Source: DASPJR01 sp035628505 (GTDB lineage Bacteria; Planctomycetota; SZUA-567; H5-PLA8). From it: a stretch of DNA of 64,000 nt. The notes under the pieces are model-generated. The model saw only the letters and a list, made by a program, of their open reading frames with translations. It did not search any database and was not told where the DNA came from. The translations under genes were made by a program, and so were the position numbers. The DNA lies in assembly GCA_035628505.1 (NCBI GenBank), contig DASPJR010000114.1, forward strand, positions 50,482 to 114,481, written 5' to 3'. Numbering within the stretch: position 1 is the first letter of the stretch; each line of letters opens with the position of its first letter. Shown piece by piece: positions 42,736 to 50,480 of this stretch.

Positions 42736-45102
42736 GTGTCCTCCTTGGCTTATTCAGCCCCCCAGAATGTCCCGCCCGAGACCCTTGATGCCTGCAATGG
42801 CTTGCTGGCAGCTTATCATGCGAATATTTCCCGCAATTCGGGCCTGCGTGGCACACTGAGCCGCTTGACGCGGCTGATTGGCTCGGCCAGCGATGCTCCG
42901 GCTGCAAGCTTTGCGGTATGGCTTAGGCCCGCAGTGAGCATCAGCCCTCCCAGGGCGAGGCTGACAGGGAAGGGGAGGATGGCCGATACGCAATCTGCTG
43001 CCGACGAGTGCGCAGCCGATTTCATCGTCTTCACGGGGGTTCTGGAACGAGCGCGCAATCCGCTCCGGCTGATTCGCGGGCAGCTCCCAGGCCTGAATGC
43101 GGAAGGCGATGTTTTCTTGTTCGTGCGCGCAGCCACAGGTGAAGCCGCTACGCGACTTGAGCATCTGCTGCTCGATGACGAACTGGACCGCGAAGCCCAC
43201 GCTCATGCTTTCGACGAAGAAACGTTGCGCGACGTAGTGGAAGAGATCTGCAGGCAGAACAATTTGAAGACCATTGCGTTTGCCGCACGCGACGAATCCG
43301 GCACGTTTGCGATTCGCGAGCCGCTCGCAGTGTCCGCGGATGCGGCGGCTGCTCACTTGGAATTTAACGATCCGGCGCTGCTGGTGCTGCTGCATGCCAG
43401 TCCCTTCAAGGCCAAGGCTGGCGGCACGGAAAATCACGTGCTGGACCGCGTGCGCAGCATGAAACTGTCGCGGGCGATCCTTGTGTATCCGAGCGATTCG
43501 CTGCACGTAACCGCGGCCCAAGTGCTCAAGGGTGATGTAGCGTCGGCGCAGTACTTCACGTTTGCGCTGCGCCGGCCGCTTTCCTGGTATTTGCCCGAGC
43601 ATGCGGAGGCACAGGATCTGGTGCTCTGGATTGCGCGGCTCTTGAATGCGGGCGTTGCAGCAATCGAGCATCTCTATATGTGGCCGCACACGCTGCCGCA
43701 GGCCTTGCGCGAGGCCGGGATTCCGTACACGTACGCGACGCATGATTTTTTTGCCGTGTGCCCCAGCCTCAATCTTGTTAACCCGATCACGCTGAAGCCC
43801 TGCAGCACACACTACAGCGGCGCCGATGACTCTGCCGCCTGCCTGAAACGCCAGTTTGAAATGCTGAATACGCCGCTTCCATGCGATTCCGGCAGCGTGC
43901 TCAAGCAGCATCAGGCTCGGTTCAGCGAAATATTGAGAGGTGCGGCTGCACTCGTGTTTCCTTCTGAAAGCGCGCGCCGCCGGATGCTCGAAAACTTGCA
44001 CTTGCCGGCAGAGAAGACCCACGTCATTCCACATGGCTGCGATGTTCTCACTCCCACGACCGGCGCCTCTGAGTCACCTCGCGAAGAAGGTGTTTTGCGC
44101 GTTGCAATGATGGGCATGCTCGCGGCGCCGATCAAAGGTTCGGAACTGATTCTGGAATTGCTCAGCGCCACGCGCGAGATGCCCCTGGAGTGGCACCTCT
44201 TCGGCGTCGTGGACGCGAACAATTTCCGCGAGCGCCTCACGGCCACGGGTGCCAGGCTTGTTATTCACGGCGCGTATGGGCGTGAGGACATCGTCGGAAA
44301 ACTCCAGGCGGCGCGAATTGATGTGGCTCTGTTCACTTCCATTGCCGAGGAAACGTTTTCTTACACGCTCAGCGAAGCCTGGCTCGCGGGAGTTCCCGCC
44401 ATCGTTCCGGCCCTCGGTGCGCTGAAGGAGCGCGTTGAAAAAGAAGGCCACGGCTGGATCATCGAACCACATTCGGCCGCAGCGGCGAAATCACATTTGC
44501 AGGCGCTGCTGAAGACTCCAGCACGCATCGATGCGATGCGGGAACGATTGAAGACATTCAGTCATACAAGCTGCGCCGAAAATGCTGCGGCCTACCGCGA
44601 AATTTTCAGTCCGTTGCTGCAGGCGGCGCCCGAAAGAACCACGCTTCCGGAGCGCTATCTCGAACGCTGCTCGGCCTCTGAGCGGCGCGCGCGACAGAGG
44701 TTTCTCGCGTCGACTAACTGTGTCTTTCCAATGGAAAAACTTTCGGCAATCACGGCGCTCGATCAATGCTCTGTTTCGCCGCAGAACGGCGTGCTGCTGA
44801 TCCGCGCCACCGGCAACGACCCGTCATTGCTGGTTCCTCAGTTTTCATTTGTGCGCGGCAGACCTCATATGTTGCGGCTTGAACTCTCGGCGCCTTACGA
44901 GGATACGCTCCAGGTTTTTTATTCAACGCGCCGTAAGCCCGGATGGTCCGAAGAACAGAGCGAAAAGCGCATCGTCCGCAAGGGACGCAATGAACTGATT
45001 CTTGAGCTGAGCGCCGGCGACCTGAACGGTCTGCTACGCGTCGATCCGGGATCGAGTGAAGGCGACTATATTCTGCACGCGTTTGAAATTCGTGCGGTGT
45101 GA
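42736..45102 (+). CDS. Large GT4-type glycosyltransferase with degenerate N-terminal methyltransferase-like region
   Basis: A 788-residue protein from GTG 42736. Residues about 90-190 resemble the C-terminal part of type-11 SAM methyltransferases (DFIVFTGVLERARNPLRLI with LNAEGDVFLFV), but the SAM-binding loop is missing. Residues about 230-620 are a GT-B fold: HASPFKAKAGGTENHVLDRV, an HDFFAVCPSLNL acceptor region, HVIPHGCDVL and IAEETFSYTLSEAWLAGVPA, the GT4 donor motif. The last 150 residues are a beta-rich domain. It is probably a polysaccharide glycosyltransferase. The gene is divergent from the NUDIX gene and operon. Confidence 0.8.
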   Translation: MSSLAYSAPQNVPPETLDACNGLLAAYHANISRNSGLRGTLSRLTRLIGSASDAPAASFAVWLRPAVSISPPRARLTGKGRMADTQSAADECAADFIVFTGVLERARNPLRLIRGQLPGLNAEGDVFLFVRAATGEAATRLEHLLLDDELDREAHAHAFDEETLRDVVEEICRQNNLKTIAFAARDESGTFAIREPLAVSADAAAAHLEFNDPALLVLLHASPFKAKAGGTENHVLDRVRSMKLSRAILVYPSDSLHVTAAQVLKGDVASAQYFTFALRRPLSWYLPEHAEAQDLVLWIARLLNAGVAAIEHLYMWPHTLPQALREAGIPYTYATHDFFAVCPSLNLVNPITLKPCSTHYSGADDSAACLKRQFEMLNTPLPCDSGSVLKQHQARFSEILRGAAALVFPSESARRRMLENLHLPAEKTHVIPHGCDVLTPTTGASESPREEGVLRVAMMGMLAAPIKGSELILELLSATREMPLEWHLFGVVDANNFRERLTATGARLVIHGAYGREDIVGKLQAARIDVALFTSIAEETFSYTLSEAWLAGVPAIVPALGALKERVEKEGHGWIIEPHSAAAAKSHLQALLKTPARIDAMRERLKTFSHTSCAENAAAYREIFSPLLQAAPERTTLPERYLERCSASERRARQRFLASTNCVFPMEKLSAITALDQCSVSPQNGVLLIRATGNDPSLLVPQFSFVRGRPHMLRLELSAPYEDTLQVFYSTRRKPGWSEEQSEKRIVRKGRNELILELSAGDLNGLLRVDPGSSEGDYILHAFEIRAV

Positions 45103-45124
45103 CGCGTGCAATGGGAATGCAACC

Positions 45125-45574
45125 ATGCGCTGGCGACGATTGAGTTTTTCGCTTCGCTCGCTTCTGATTGCGGTGCTGCTTGTTGCGGCCGTCTTTTCGA
45201 TTCCCGTCCATGTCGAATATTGCCCGGCCTGGCACGTGCGCGTCTCCGACGAGAGCCGCCAGCCGCTGAAGGGCCAGCTCATTTATAGGCACTGGACCGA
45301 TCAAAATGGAAGGCGGCGTTTTGACGCTGCACTCACCGATGTCAGTGGCAAAGTCTCTTTTCCAAAAGAGCTGATCCGCTTGAATCTATTTCACCGGCTC
45401 TTTATGGCCGCGCCGCAAAGCGATCACTTCGTACACGTGTTCGGCCGAGGGCTCATCGCCGTGGCGGACAAGACGTACGTGCTCAATCGAGGCGGCGAAT
45501 ATCATGTCTGGTTTATGGGTCATTCCATTTACAGCACAGCCTACTGGAGACTTGACGACGAGGGATCGGATTGA
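45125..45574 (+). CDS. Membrane-anchored small protein of unknown function
   Basis: A 149-residue protein. The N-terminus RSLLIAVLLVAAVFSIPVHV is a membrane anchor or uncleaved leader and the rest is an external beta-rich domain with RQPLKGQLIYRHWTDQNGRR, ALTDVSGKVSFPKELI and GGEYHVWFMGHSI. I do not recognise the family. ATG 45125 lies 22 bases after the GT4 stop and has only a weak ribosome-binding site. It is probably co-transcribed with the GT4 gene. Confidence 0.65.
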   Translation: MRWRRLSFSLRSLLIAVLLVAAVFSIPVHVEYCPAWHVRVSDESRQPLKGQLIYRHWTDQNGRRRFDAALTDVSGKVSFPKELIRLNLFHRLFMAAPQSDHFVHVFGRGLIAVADKTYVLNRGGEYHVWFMGHSIYSTAYWRLDDEGSD

Positions 45575-45662
45575 TTTTTCTGACATATTGCCTTCCCCGA
45601 GAAGCGGCTGTAGCCTTGATGTTGCGGCGTTGGGGCCGCACTCAAAAAAGGGGCAATTTACA

Positions 45663-46049
45663 ATGCCGAAAGCGGATGGAGAGAAATTCCTGGCCGAGAA
45701 CGCAAAGAAACCCGGAGTCGTGACGCGGCCCAGCGGACTGCAATACAAAGTGTTGAAAGAAGGCACTGGCGCCAGCCCGAAGAAGACGGACGTCGTGACG
45801 ACGCATTACCGGGGGACGCTGATCAACGGAAAGGAATTCGACAGCTCATACGCGCGGCGTGAACCTGCGTCGTTCGGAGTCAACCAGGTGATCGCCGGCT
45901 GGACTGAAGCGCTGCAGCTCATGAAAGTAGGATCAAAGTGGGAGCTTTACATTCCATCGAATCTCGCCTATGGCCCGCGTGGCGCCGGCGGAGTGATCGG
46001 ACCGGATGAGACGCTCATTTTTGAAGTCGAGCTGCTGTCGATTGACTGA
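45663..46049 (+). CDS. FKBP-type peptidyl-prolyl cis-trans isomerase
   Basis: A 128-residue FKBP. The core has GLQYKVLKEGTGASPKKTD, VVTTHYRGTLINGKEFDSSY, VIAGWTEALQLMKVGSKWEL and YIPSNLAYGPRGAGGVIGP, all standard substrate-pocket strands, ending DETLIFEVELLSID. The short N-terminus AENAKKPGVVTRPSG is the FkpA-type lead-in; no signal peptide is visible in this reading, so the location is unclear. ATG 45663 is preferred (AAGGGG about 9 bases upstream). A family B inverted repeat follows. Confidence 0.93.
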   Translation: MPKADGEKFLAENAKKPGVVTRPSGLQYKVLKEGTGASPKKTDVVTTHYRGTLINGKEFDSSYARREPASFGVNQVIAGWTEALQLMKVGSKWELYIPSNLAYGPRGAGGVIGPDETLIFEVELLSID

Positions 46050-46116
46050 TTGAGAACGGCAACTATTCAGCGAGTGCTATTCAGATGGCAGGAGCTAACA
46101 GCTCCTGCCGTTTTAT

Positions 46117-46258
46117 TCCCTCTCCCTTCTGGGAGAGGGCGGACACGAGCGAAGCGAGTGCCGGGTGAGGGGTGACGATTTTCTTGCAAGAAGCGCGCAC
46201 CCCTCACCCCGCGTTCGCTCTGCTCACGTCGGCCCTCTCCCCGGAGGGGAGAGGGATT
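46117..46258. repeat. MITE-like inverted repeat of family B
   Basis: Arms CCCTCTCCCTTCTGGGAGAG and CCCTCTCCCCGGAGGGGAG flank GGACACGAGCGAAGCGAGTG and its rough complement. GGTGAGGGGTG and CACCCCTCACCCC are inner arms. It shares its arms with the tandem array at 25.8 kb. It separates the FKBP gene from the kinase gene and may act as a bidirectional transcript end. Confidence 0.7.
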
Positions 46259-46260
46259 AT

Positions 46261-48084
46261 TCACCGCGGAATCGAAATCTGTTCGAGCGCAGCGGTGAGT
46301 TCCGCGGCTGACGCAAAACGTTCTGCAGGCTTTTTCTTCAGCATGCGCTCGATCACCGCATCAAGCGACTCCGGAACGCCCGGCAGCAGCGACTTTAGCG
46401 GCGCCGGTTCTTCCAGCACGTGCTTCATAATCACTTCCATCGGCGTCTTGCCTTCAAACGGAAGCGTTCCGGTCAGGAGCTGGTAGGCGGTAATCCCGAG
46501 TGAGTACTGATCCGCGCGCGTGTCGGCCTTGTCGGGCTCAACCGCAATCTCCGGCGCCATGTACGCGGGCGTTCCGGCGAGCATGCCCGGTTCGTTGCGC
46601 ATGGTCAGCTGATCGGCCAGCAGTGATGCGTTGATCGTGCGCGCGTCGCCGCTCTTTACGAGACGCTTGGCCAGGCCGAGATCGGCGATTTTGATTTCAT
46701 CGTTCGGGCCCAGCATCAGGTTTTCGGGTTTGATGTCGCGGTGAATGATGTTGAGATTTTCCGCGGCCTGCAGCCCGCGCGCCGTCTCAAGCAGAATGCG
46801 ATGGACTTCAAAGGCCGGCAGCTTGCCGCCATGCAGGAAAAGACGCTCGGCGACAGTGCCGTTGGGGGCGAATTCCATAATCAGGTAATACTGCCCGTCG
46901 ACGTTGCCTGCTTCAAAGATGCCGACCACGTTCGGGTGGCGAATGCGCGCGGCTGTGCGCGCCTCCCGCAGGAACAGGTCAATGAAATTGACGTCCTTTT
47001 CAGCGGATTCCATCGGCAACAGTTTCACTGCGACGTCGATCTCCAGAATTTTGTGCCGCGCCAGGTAGACAACTCCGAACGCACCCGCGCCCAATTTTTT
47101 GTCGAGCCTGCAATTGGCCAGCACGTCGCCTTCGCGCAGCGGCGGGCGCTGCCGCGGACCGGGGCCGGGGCTGATTTCAGAAAACATGATCGTCCGCTCA
47201 CGCGCGGGATTGGCGCTGATCTGCGCCTGCGCGTTGCGGAGTGATAGCATGAACGCTTCGGCGCTCATGAAGCGCTCTTCGGGCTGGCGCGCGAGCAGTC
47301 TGAGCAGCAGATCGCGCACGGCCGGATGCAGCTCCGGGTTGGCCTTGTGCGGATCCATGGGCTCATCGTAGATGATGGCGTTGAGCATGCCCTTATCGGT
47401 GTTGGCCATGAAAGGCGTTTTGCCAGTAATCGCATGGAACAGCGTCGCGCCGAAACTCCACATGTCGGAGCTCGGATCGACTGGCTGATTGCGCACTTCT
47501 TCCGGCGACCAGTACGGTGCCATCACGGGCGTCACGAACTCTTTGAATTGCGGGTCGGTGTAATGCCGGCGCAGAAAGCTCACATCCAGTTTCGGATCGG
47601 CTCCGATCTTAATCGATTGAGGACTGACGCAGCGGTGAACCAGGCCGCGGCGCCAGTATTCGCAGAGCCCCTCCGCGATGGGCATCAGCAAAGTCAACGC
47701 CTGGCCCTGCGTCAGCGGCGCGGACTTGATGCGCTCCATGAGGGGAATGCCTTCAAGATATTCGCAAACCGCAAAGGTGTGATTTTTGTATTCTCCAAGA
47801 TCGTAGATGCATGCGACGTTCGGATGACGCGCCAGGCACATCTTCCGTGTTTCGGAAATGAAGCGCTCGTAATCCCTCAGCTGCGCTCGCACACACGGAT
47901 GTAGCACGCGAACAACGACTGGAATGCGAAGGCCGGTGTGCTGTCCAAGAAAAATTCCGCCGATGGACGACTCGAAAATCTTGGATTCAATCAGGACTGA
48001 ATTCAGTGAGAGAGTCGGCTTGCCGTCTTCAATTGGCAGGACGCTGAGGAAGGATTCTTCGATCGTTTGACATGCGGTGCTCAT
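46261..48084 (-). CDS. Tandem Ser/Thr kinase: N-terminal pseudokinase plus C-terminal active kinase domain
   Basis: A 607-residue Hanks-type protein with two kinase domains and no membrane segment. Residues about 30-290 keep the kinase fold but lack key residues: no glycine-rich loop, R59 in place of the VAVK lysine, HRC (150-152) instead of HRD, and LDV at about 167 in place of DFG. Residues about 320-605 are intact: GAGAFGVVYLARH (332-344), VAVK (K354), HRDIKPEN (448-455), DLG (468-470) and an APE-type MAPEIAVEP. A proline-rich linker joins them. The pseudokinase may control the active domain. A response regulator gene lies upstream on the same strand. Confidence 0.88.
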   Translation of the reverse strand: MSTACQTIEESFLSVLPIEDGKPTLSLNSVLIESKIFESSIGGIFLGQHTGLRIPVVVRVLHPCVRAQLRDYERFISETRKMCLARHPNVACIYDLGEYKNHTFAVCEYLEGIPLMERIKSAPLTQGQALTLLMPIAEGLCEYWRRGLVHRCVSPQSIKIGADPKLDVSFLRRHYTDPQFKEFVTPVMAPYWSPEEVRNQPVDPSSDMWSFGATLFHAITGKTPFMANTDKGMLNAIIYDEPMDPHKANPELHPAVRDLLLRLLARQPEERFMSAEAFMLSLRNAQAQISANPARERTIMFSEISPGPGPRQRPPLREGDVLANCRLDKKLGAGAFGVVYLARHKILEIDVAVKLLPMESAEKDVNFIDLFLREARTAARIRHPNVVGIFEAGNVDGQYYLIMEFAPNGTVAERLFLHGGKLPAFEVHRILLETARGLQAAENLNIIHRDIKPENLMLGPNDEIKIADLGLAKRLVKSGDARTINASLLADQLTMRNEPGMLAGTPAYMAPEIAVEPDKADTRADQYSLGITAYQLLTGTLPFEGKTPMEVIMKHVLEEPAPLKSLLPGVPESLDAVIERMLKKKPAERFASAAELTAALEQISIPR

Positions 48085-48178
48085 AGCGAAAATGTTACTA
48101 TTTCAGCCAGCCGTTGCCTCTTCTTTTTTTGACTCCCGACTTCGGACTTCAAGACGCCAGACTCATCTTTAAAACACC

Positions 48179-48212
48179 TGGCCGGCGTGCGCGTTGGGAC
48201 GCACGCCGGCCA
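48179..48212. terminator. 13-base-pair perfect hairpin between kinase and response regulator genes
   Basis: TGGCCGGCGTGCG (48179-48191) pairs with CGCACGCCGGCCA (48200-48212) around 8 bases. On the minus strand it is followed by GGTGTTTT, so it may end the response regulator transcript. A run of T lies further on the plus strand at about 48235-48244. Confidence 0.5.
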
Positions 48213-48356
48213 AGCTGTCAGTTAACAAGGCTCCTTTTTTTTTTGGCACGAGACGCTGGTCGATTCCACCTCCTTTCAAAGATCTGTTCAGTTGATTACG
48301 TACTCAATCTTGTTGCGTCTGCCGCGGGGTCGTTTCGCGGCCTGGAAAGGTTCCTG

Positions 48357-48776
48357 TCAGGCGGATTTCTGAGCTGTCTTAATCTGCTCAAGCCATGACT
48401 GAAGTTCCTCCATTTTCAGCGGCTTCTTAAAGAGCGGTATGGCGCGCTGATGGGTCCATGCCGCAAGATTCTGATCATCGTTTCCAGTCATCACCGCGAC
48501 GGGCACTGAAGGAAACTCGTCGCGGAATTCCTGGATCACGCGCACACCCGTGTCGTCCGGGAGATTGAAGTCCACCAGCAGCGCGTCGAAAGCGGATTCG
48601 ATGAAGATAACATCCCGCAGCATCTCGACTGCTTCCTGCGTGGTAGTGGCCAGCACCGAGCGAACTTCGTGTTCCTGCAACCAGCGCGAGACGGCGTATC
48701 CGACACCTGGGTCATCCTCCACTACCATGAGCCGCAGGCATCGGCCTGCATTGAAACCCTGCCTTGTGGCTCTCAT
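48357..48776 (-). CDS. Single-domain response regulator (CheY-like receiver)
   Basis: A 139-residue receiver. The acidic pocket is ED-D at residues 20-22 (VVEDDPGVGYAV), the phosphorylation site D69 is in LLVDFNLPDD, the switch threonine in VAVMTGND, and the conserved lysine in IPLFKKPLK. No output domain is attached. No histidine kinase lies beside it. The kinase gene 270 bases downstream on the same strand is a possible partner, by inference only. Confidence 0.92.
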   Translation of the reverse strand: MRATRQGFNAGRCLRLMVVEDDPGVGYAVSRWLQEHEVRSVLATTTQEAVEMLRDVIFIESAFDALLVDFNLPDDTGVRVIQEFRDEFPSVPVAVMTGNDDQNLAAWTHQRAIPLFKKPLKMEELQSWLEQIKTAQKSA

Positions 48777-49032
48777 TCACCGTTGTCCTCATCCGGTTTC
48801 CTTAAGAACAAAGCTGATGCCACGACAATTTCGCGCGTTAGGATTAATGGAAACTACGTGAGTCCCATGCTTTGCAAGAATACCGAGCCGAGTATCAATC
48901 AAAACCTCGGGTGTTGGTTTTTGATCAGTGCGGTCATGAGCTCTCGATCAAGTGTGTGGATCAACCAGCACTGCTGAGCAATCGACCCTCTGTAGTTGCG
49001 GCGTCGCGTTCGCCCGCTTAGAAACGCGCATC

Positions 49033-49749
49033 ATGCCCTCACCACCGATGCTGGCCGCCATTGTCACGGCGCTTAAAGAAGAGCTCGCCGCCGTCTCTGC
49101 TGCGGTGCCCGATGAGGACCGTAGTGGCGTCGTGCTGCTGCGGGGTGGGGTGGGCTGCGATGCTGCTTCGCGGGCGGCCCAGCGCCTGACTGCGGAAGCG
49201 AACACGTTCCGCTGGGTCTGCTCAAGCGGATTCTCCGGCGGCCTGATTGACGGGCTCGAAGTCGGCGACATCGTGATTGCGACGCAGGCTATCAGCAGTG
49301 AAGCGGAGACGGTCGACATGAAGCTCGGCCGCATATCAACGGATCTGATTGCAGCCGAGCTTAAGAAAGCGGGCGTCCGGTTTCACTTTGGCGCGACGCT
49401 CACGGTCCGCGCCGCGGTGACGCGTACAGAAGACAAGCGCGAGCTCGGCCGCAAACATGGTGCGATAGCCGTGGACATGGAGGCGCATTCATTGCTAACC
49501 GGTTGCGGCAGCGCGCGGCCGCTGTCGATTCGCGTGATCAGCGACACCGTCAACGATGCTTTGCCGCCGGAAGTTGCTGAGTTCCTCGACGAGCAGGGCA
49601 ACGTGCGCATGGGCAAGGTCGCCCGTTTCATGCTCGGCGGCCCCAGCAATATGAAGACGCTGATGGCGCTGAAAAAACGCAGCGATATCGCGGCTGCGTC
49701 CTTAACAAAAGCCTGGCGCGCCGTCTGGCCGATGCTCAAACGTATATGA
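49033..49749 (+). CDS. Nucleoside phosphorylase-like (PNP/UDP family) protein
   Basis: A 238-residue protein of the PNP_UDP_1/MTA-SAH nucleosidase superfamily. The N-terminus AAIVTALKEELAAV and the active-site motif AIAVDMEAHSLL are typical, and WVCSSGFSGGLIDGLEVGDI is the phosphate or nucleobase loop. Homologues range from SAH nucleosidases to hopanoid-associated phosphorylases (HpnG); which one cannot be told. ATG 49033 is preferred over the 27-residue upstream reading. It is convergent with the toxin-antitoxin pair. Confidence 0.8.
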   Translation: MPSPPMLAAIVTALKEELAAVSAAVPDEDRSGVVLLRGGVGCDAASRAAQRLTAEANTFRWVCSSGFSGGLIDGLEVGDIVIATQAISSEAETVDMKLGRISTDLIAAELKKAGVRFHFGATLTVRAAVTRTEDKRELGRKHGAIAVDMEAHSLLTGCGSARPLSIRVISDTVNDALPPEVAEFLDEQGNVRMGKVARFMLGGPSNMKTLMALKKRSDIAAASLTKAWRAVWPMLKRI

Positions 49750-49773
49750 AAAAATTCGGATATGACACGTTGA

Positions 49774-50159
49774 CTAACTTTTCGCGACAACGTGCGCGCG
49801 GAGCCACTCGGTGAAGGGCTCGCGCTCCAGTTCGCCTGCGGCGAGCTTTAGTATGAGTTGCTCCTGCTCATCGACGGGCGCGTTGATTTCAAAGCCGTTC
49901 AATACCAGCATGGTTTCAAGCGCGCTGTGACCAATGCGTTTATTTCCATCCACGAAAGGATGATTTTTCACCAGGGAAAAGCAAAGGGCAGCCGCTTTAT
50001 CGATCACAGTTGGATAAAGATCCTGGCCTCCAAAACCCATGCGGGGCTGCGCACCGCAGACTCGAGTGATCCACGATCACGAAGTCCAGGCGAACCGCCG
50101 GATGCTTCGATCGCACGACGATGCAGATCGAGTACAGCATCGATTGAAAGGAAATTCAT
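49774..50159 (-). pseudogene. doc: Doc-like (Fic/DOC) toxin with a frameshift
   Basis: The 5' part starts at ATG 50159 and reads LSIDAVLDLHRRAIEASGGS then LRDRGSLESAVRSP. The Doc core then continues in another frame (MGFGGQDLYPTVIDKAAAL, then NHPFVDGNKRIGHSA, the HxFxDGNKR motif of Doc kinases). The break is at about 50041-50047; one extra base in the C run of CCCCGC would restore an intact 130-residue protein. So this is a frameshifted gene or an assembly or read error. It begins at the antitoxin stop (TAATG overlap). Confidence 0.75.
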
Positions 50160-50374
50160 TAGGCAAGCCGCCGGTAGAGCTCTTTGTTTTTATTCAGAAC
50201 GTAGTCGGCTGCGCGCTTGAAATCTTCGTCCAAGGGCCCGACTTCGCGGTCGCTCTCGATGGGGAACTTTTCAGCTGCCAGTAACACGAGTTCTTCGACG
50301 GAAATGCCGAGCTTGGCGGCTTTCGTCTTGAGAAGCTTTTCTCGATCGTCAGACAAAGACAGAGTAATCGTCAT
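50159..50374 (-). CDS. Antitoxin of a Doc-type toxin-antitoxin pair
   Basis: A 71-residue protein starting MTITLSLSDDREKLLKTKAA and containing KLGISVEELVLLAAEKFPI, a ribbon-helix-helix type DNA-binding start, with an acidic C-terminus (VGPLDEDFKRAADYVLNKN) that would cover the toxin. A GTG/ATG 6 codons upstream is possible. Its TAA overlaps the Doc ATG (TAATG), the typical coupling of such operons. It presumably represses its own promoter. Confidence 0.75.
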   Translation of the reverse strand: MTITLSLSDDREKLLKTKAAKLGISVEELVLLAAEKFPIESDREVGPLDEDFKRAADYVLNKNKELYRRLA

Positions 50375-50431
50375 ACAGCCTCCATTCGACAACTATAACC
50401 CACGACTCCTCGATTGCCAAATTTGCGACCC

Positions 50432-50465
50432 ATTTTTTCTCTGCGTCTTTGCGCCTTTGCGTGAG
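50432..50465. repeat. Half element of dispersed repeat family A
   Basis: TTTTTTCTCTGCGTCTTTGC followed by GCCTTTGCGTGAG is a tandem of CTTTGCG-type units, the complement of the arm next to rplC at 3.1 kb. It lies just after the RNase R stop. Confidence 0.5.
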
Positions 50466-50480
50466 CCACTTCTTCGCGCG

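Noticed and set aside
42754..44034. Long minus-strand frame inside the GT4 gene
   Set aside because: Antisense to conserved GT4 motifs and without similarity to any known protein.
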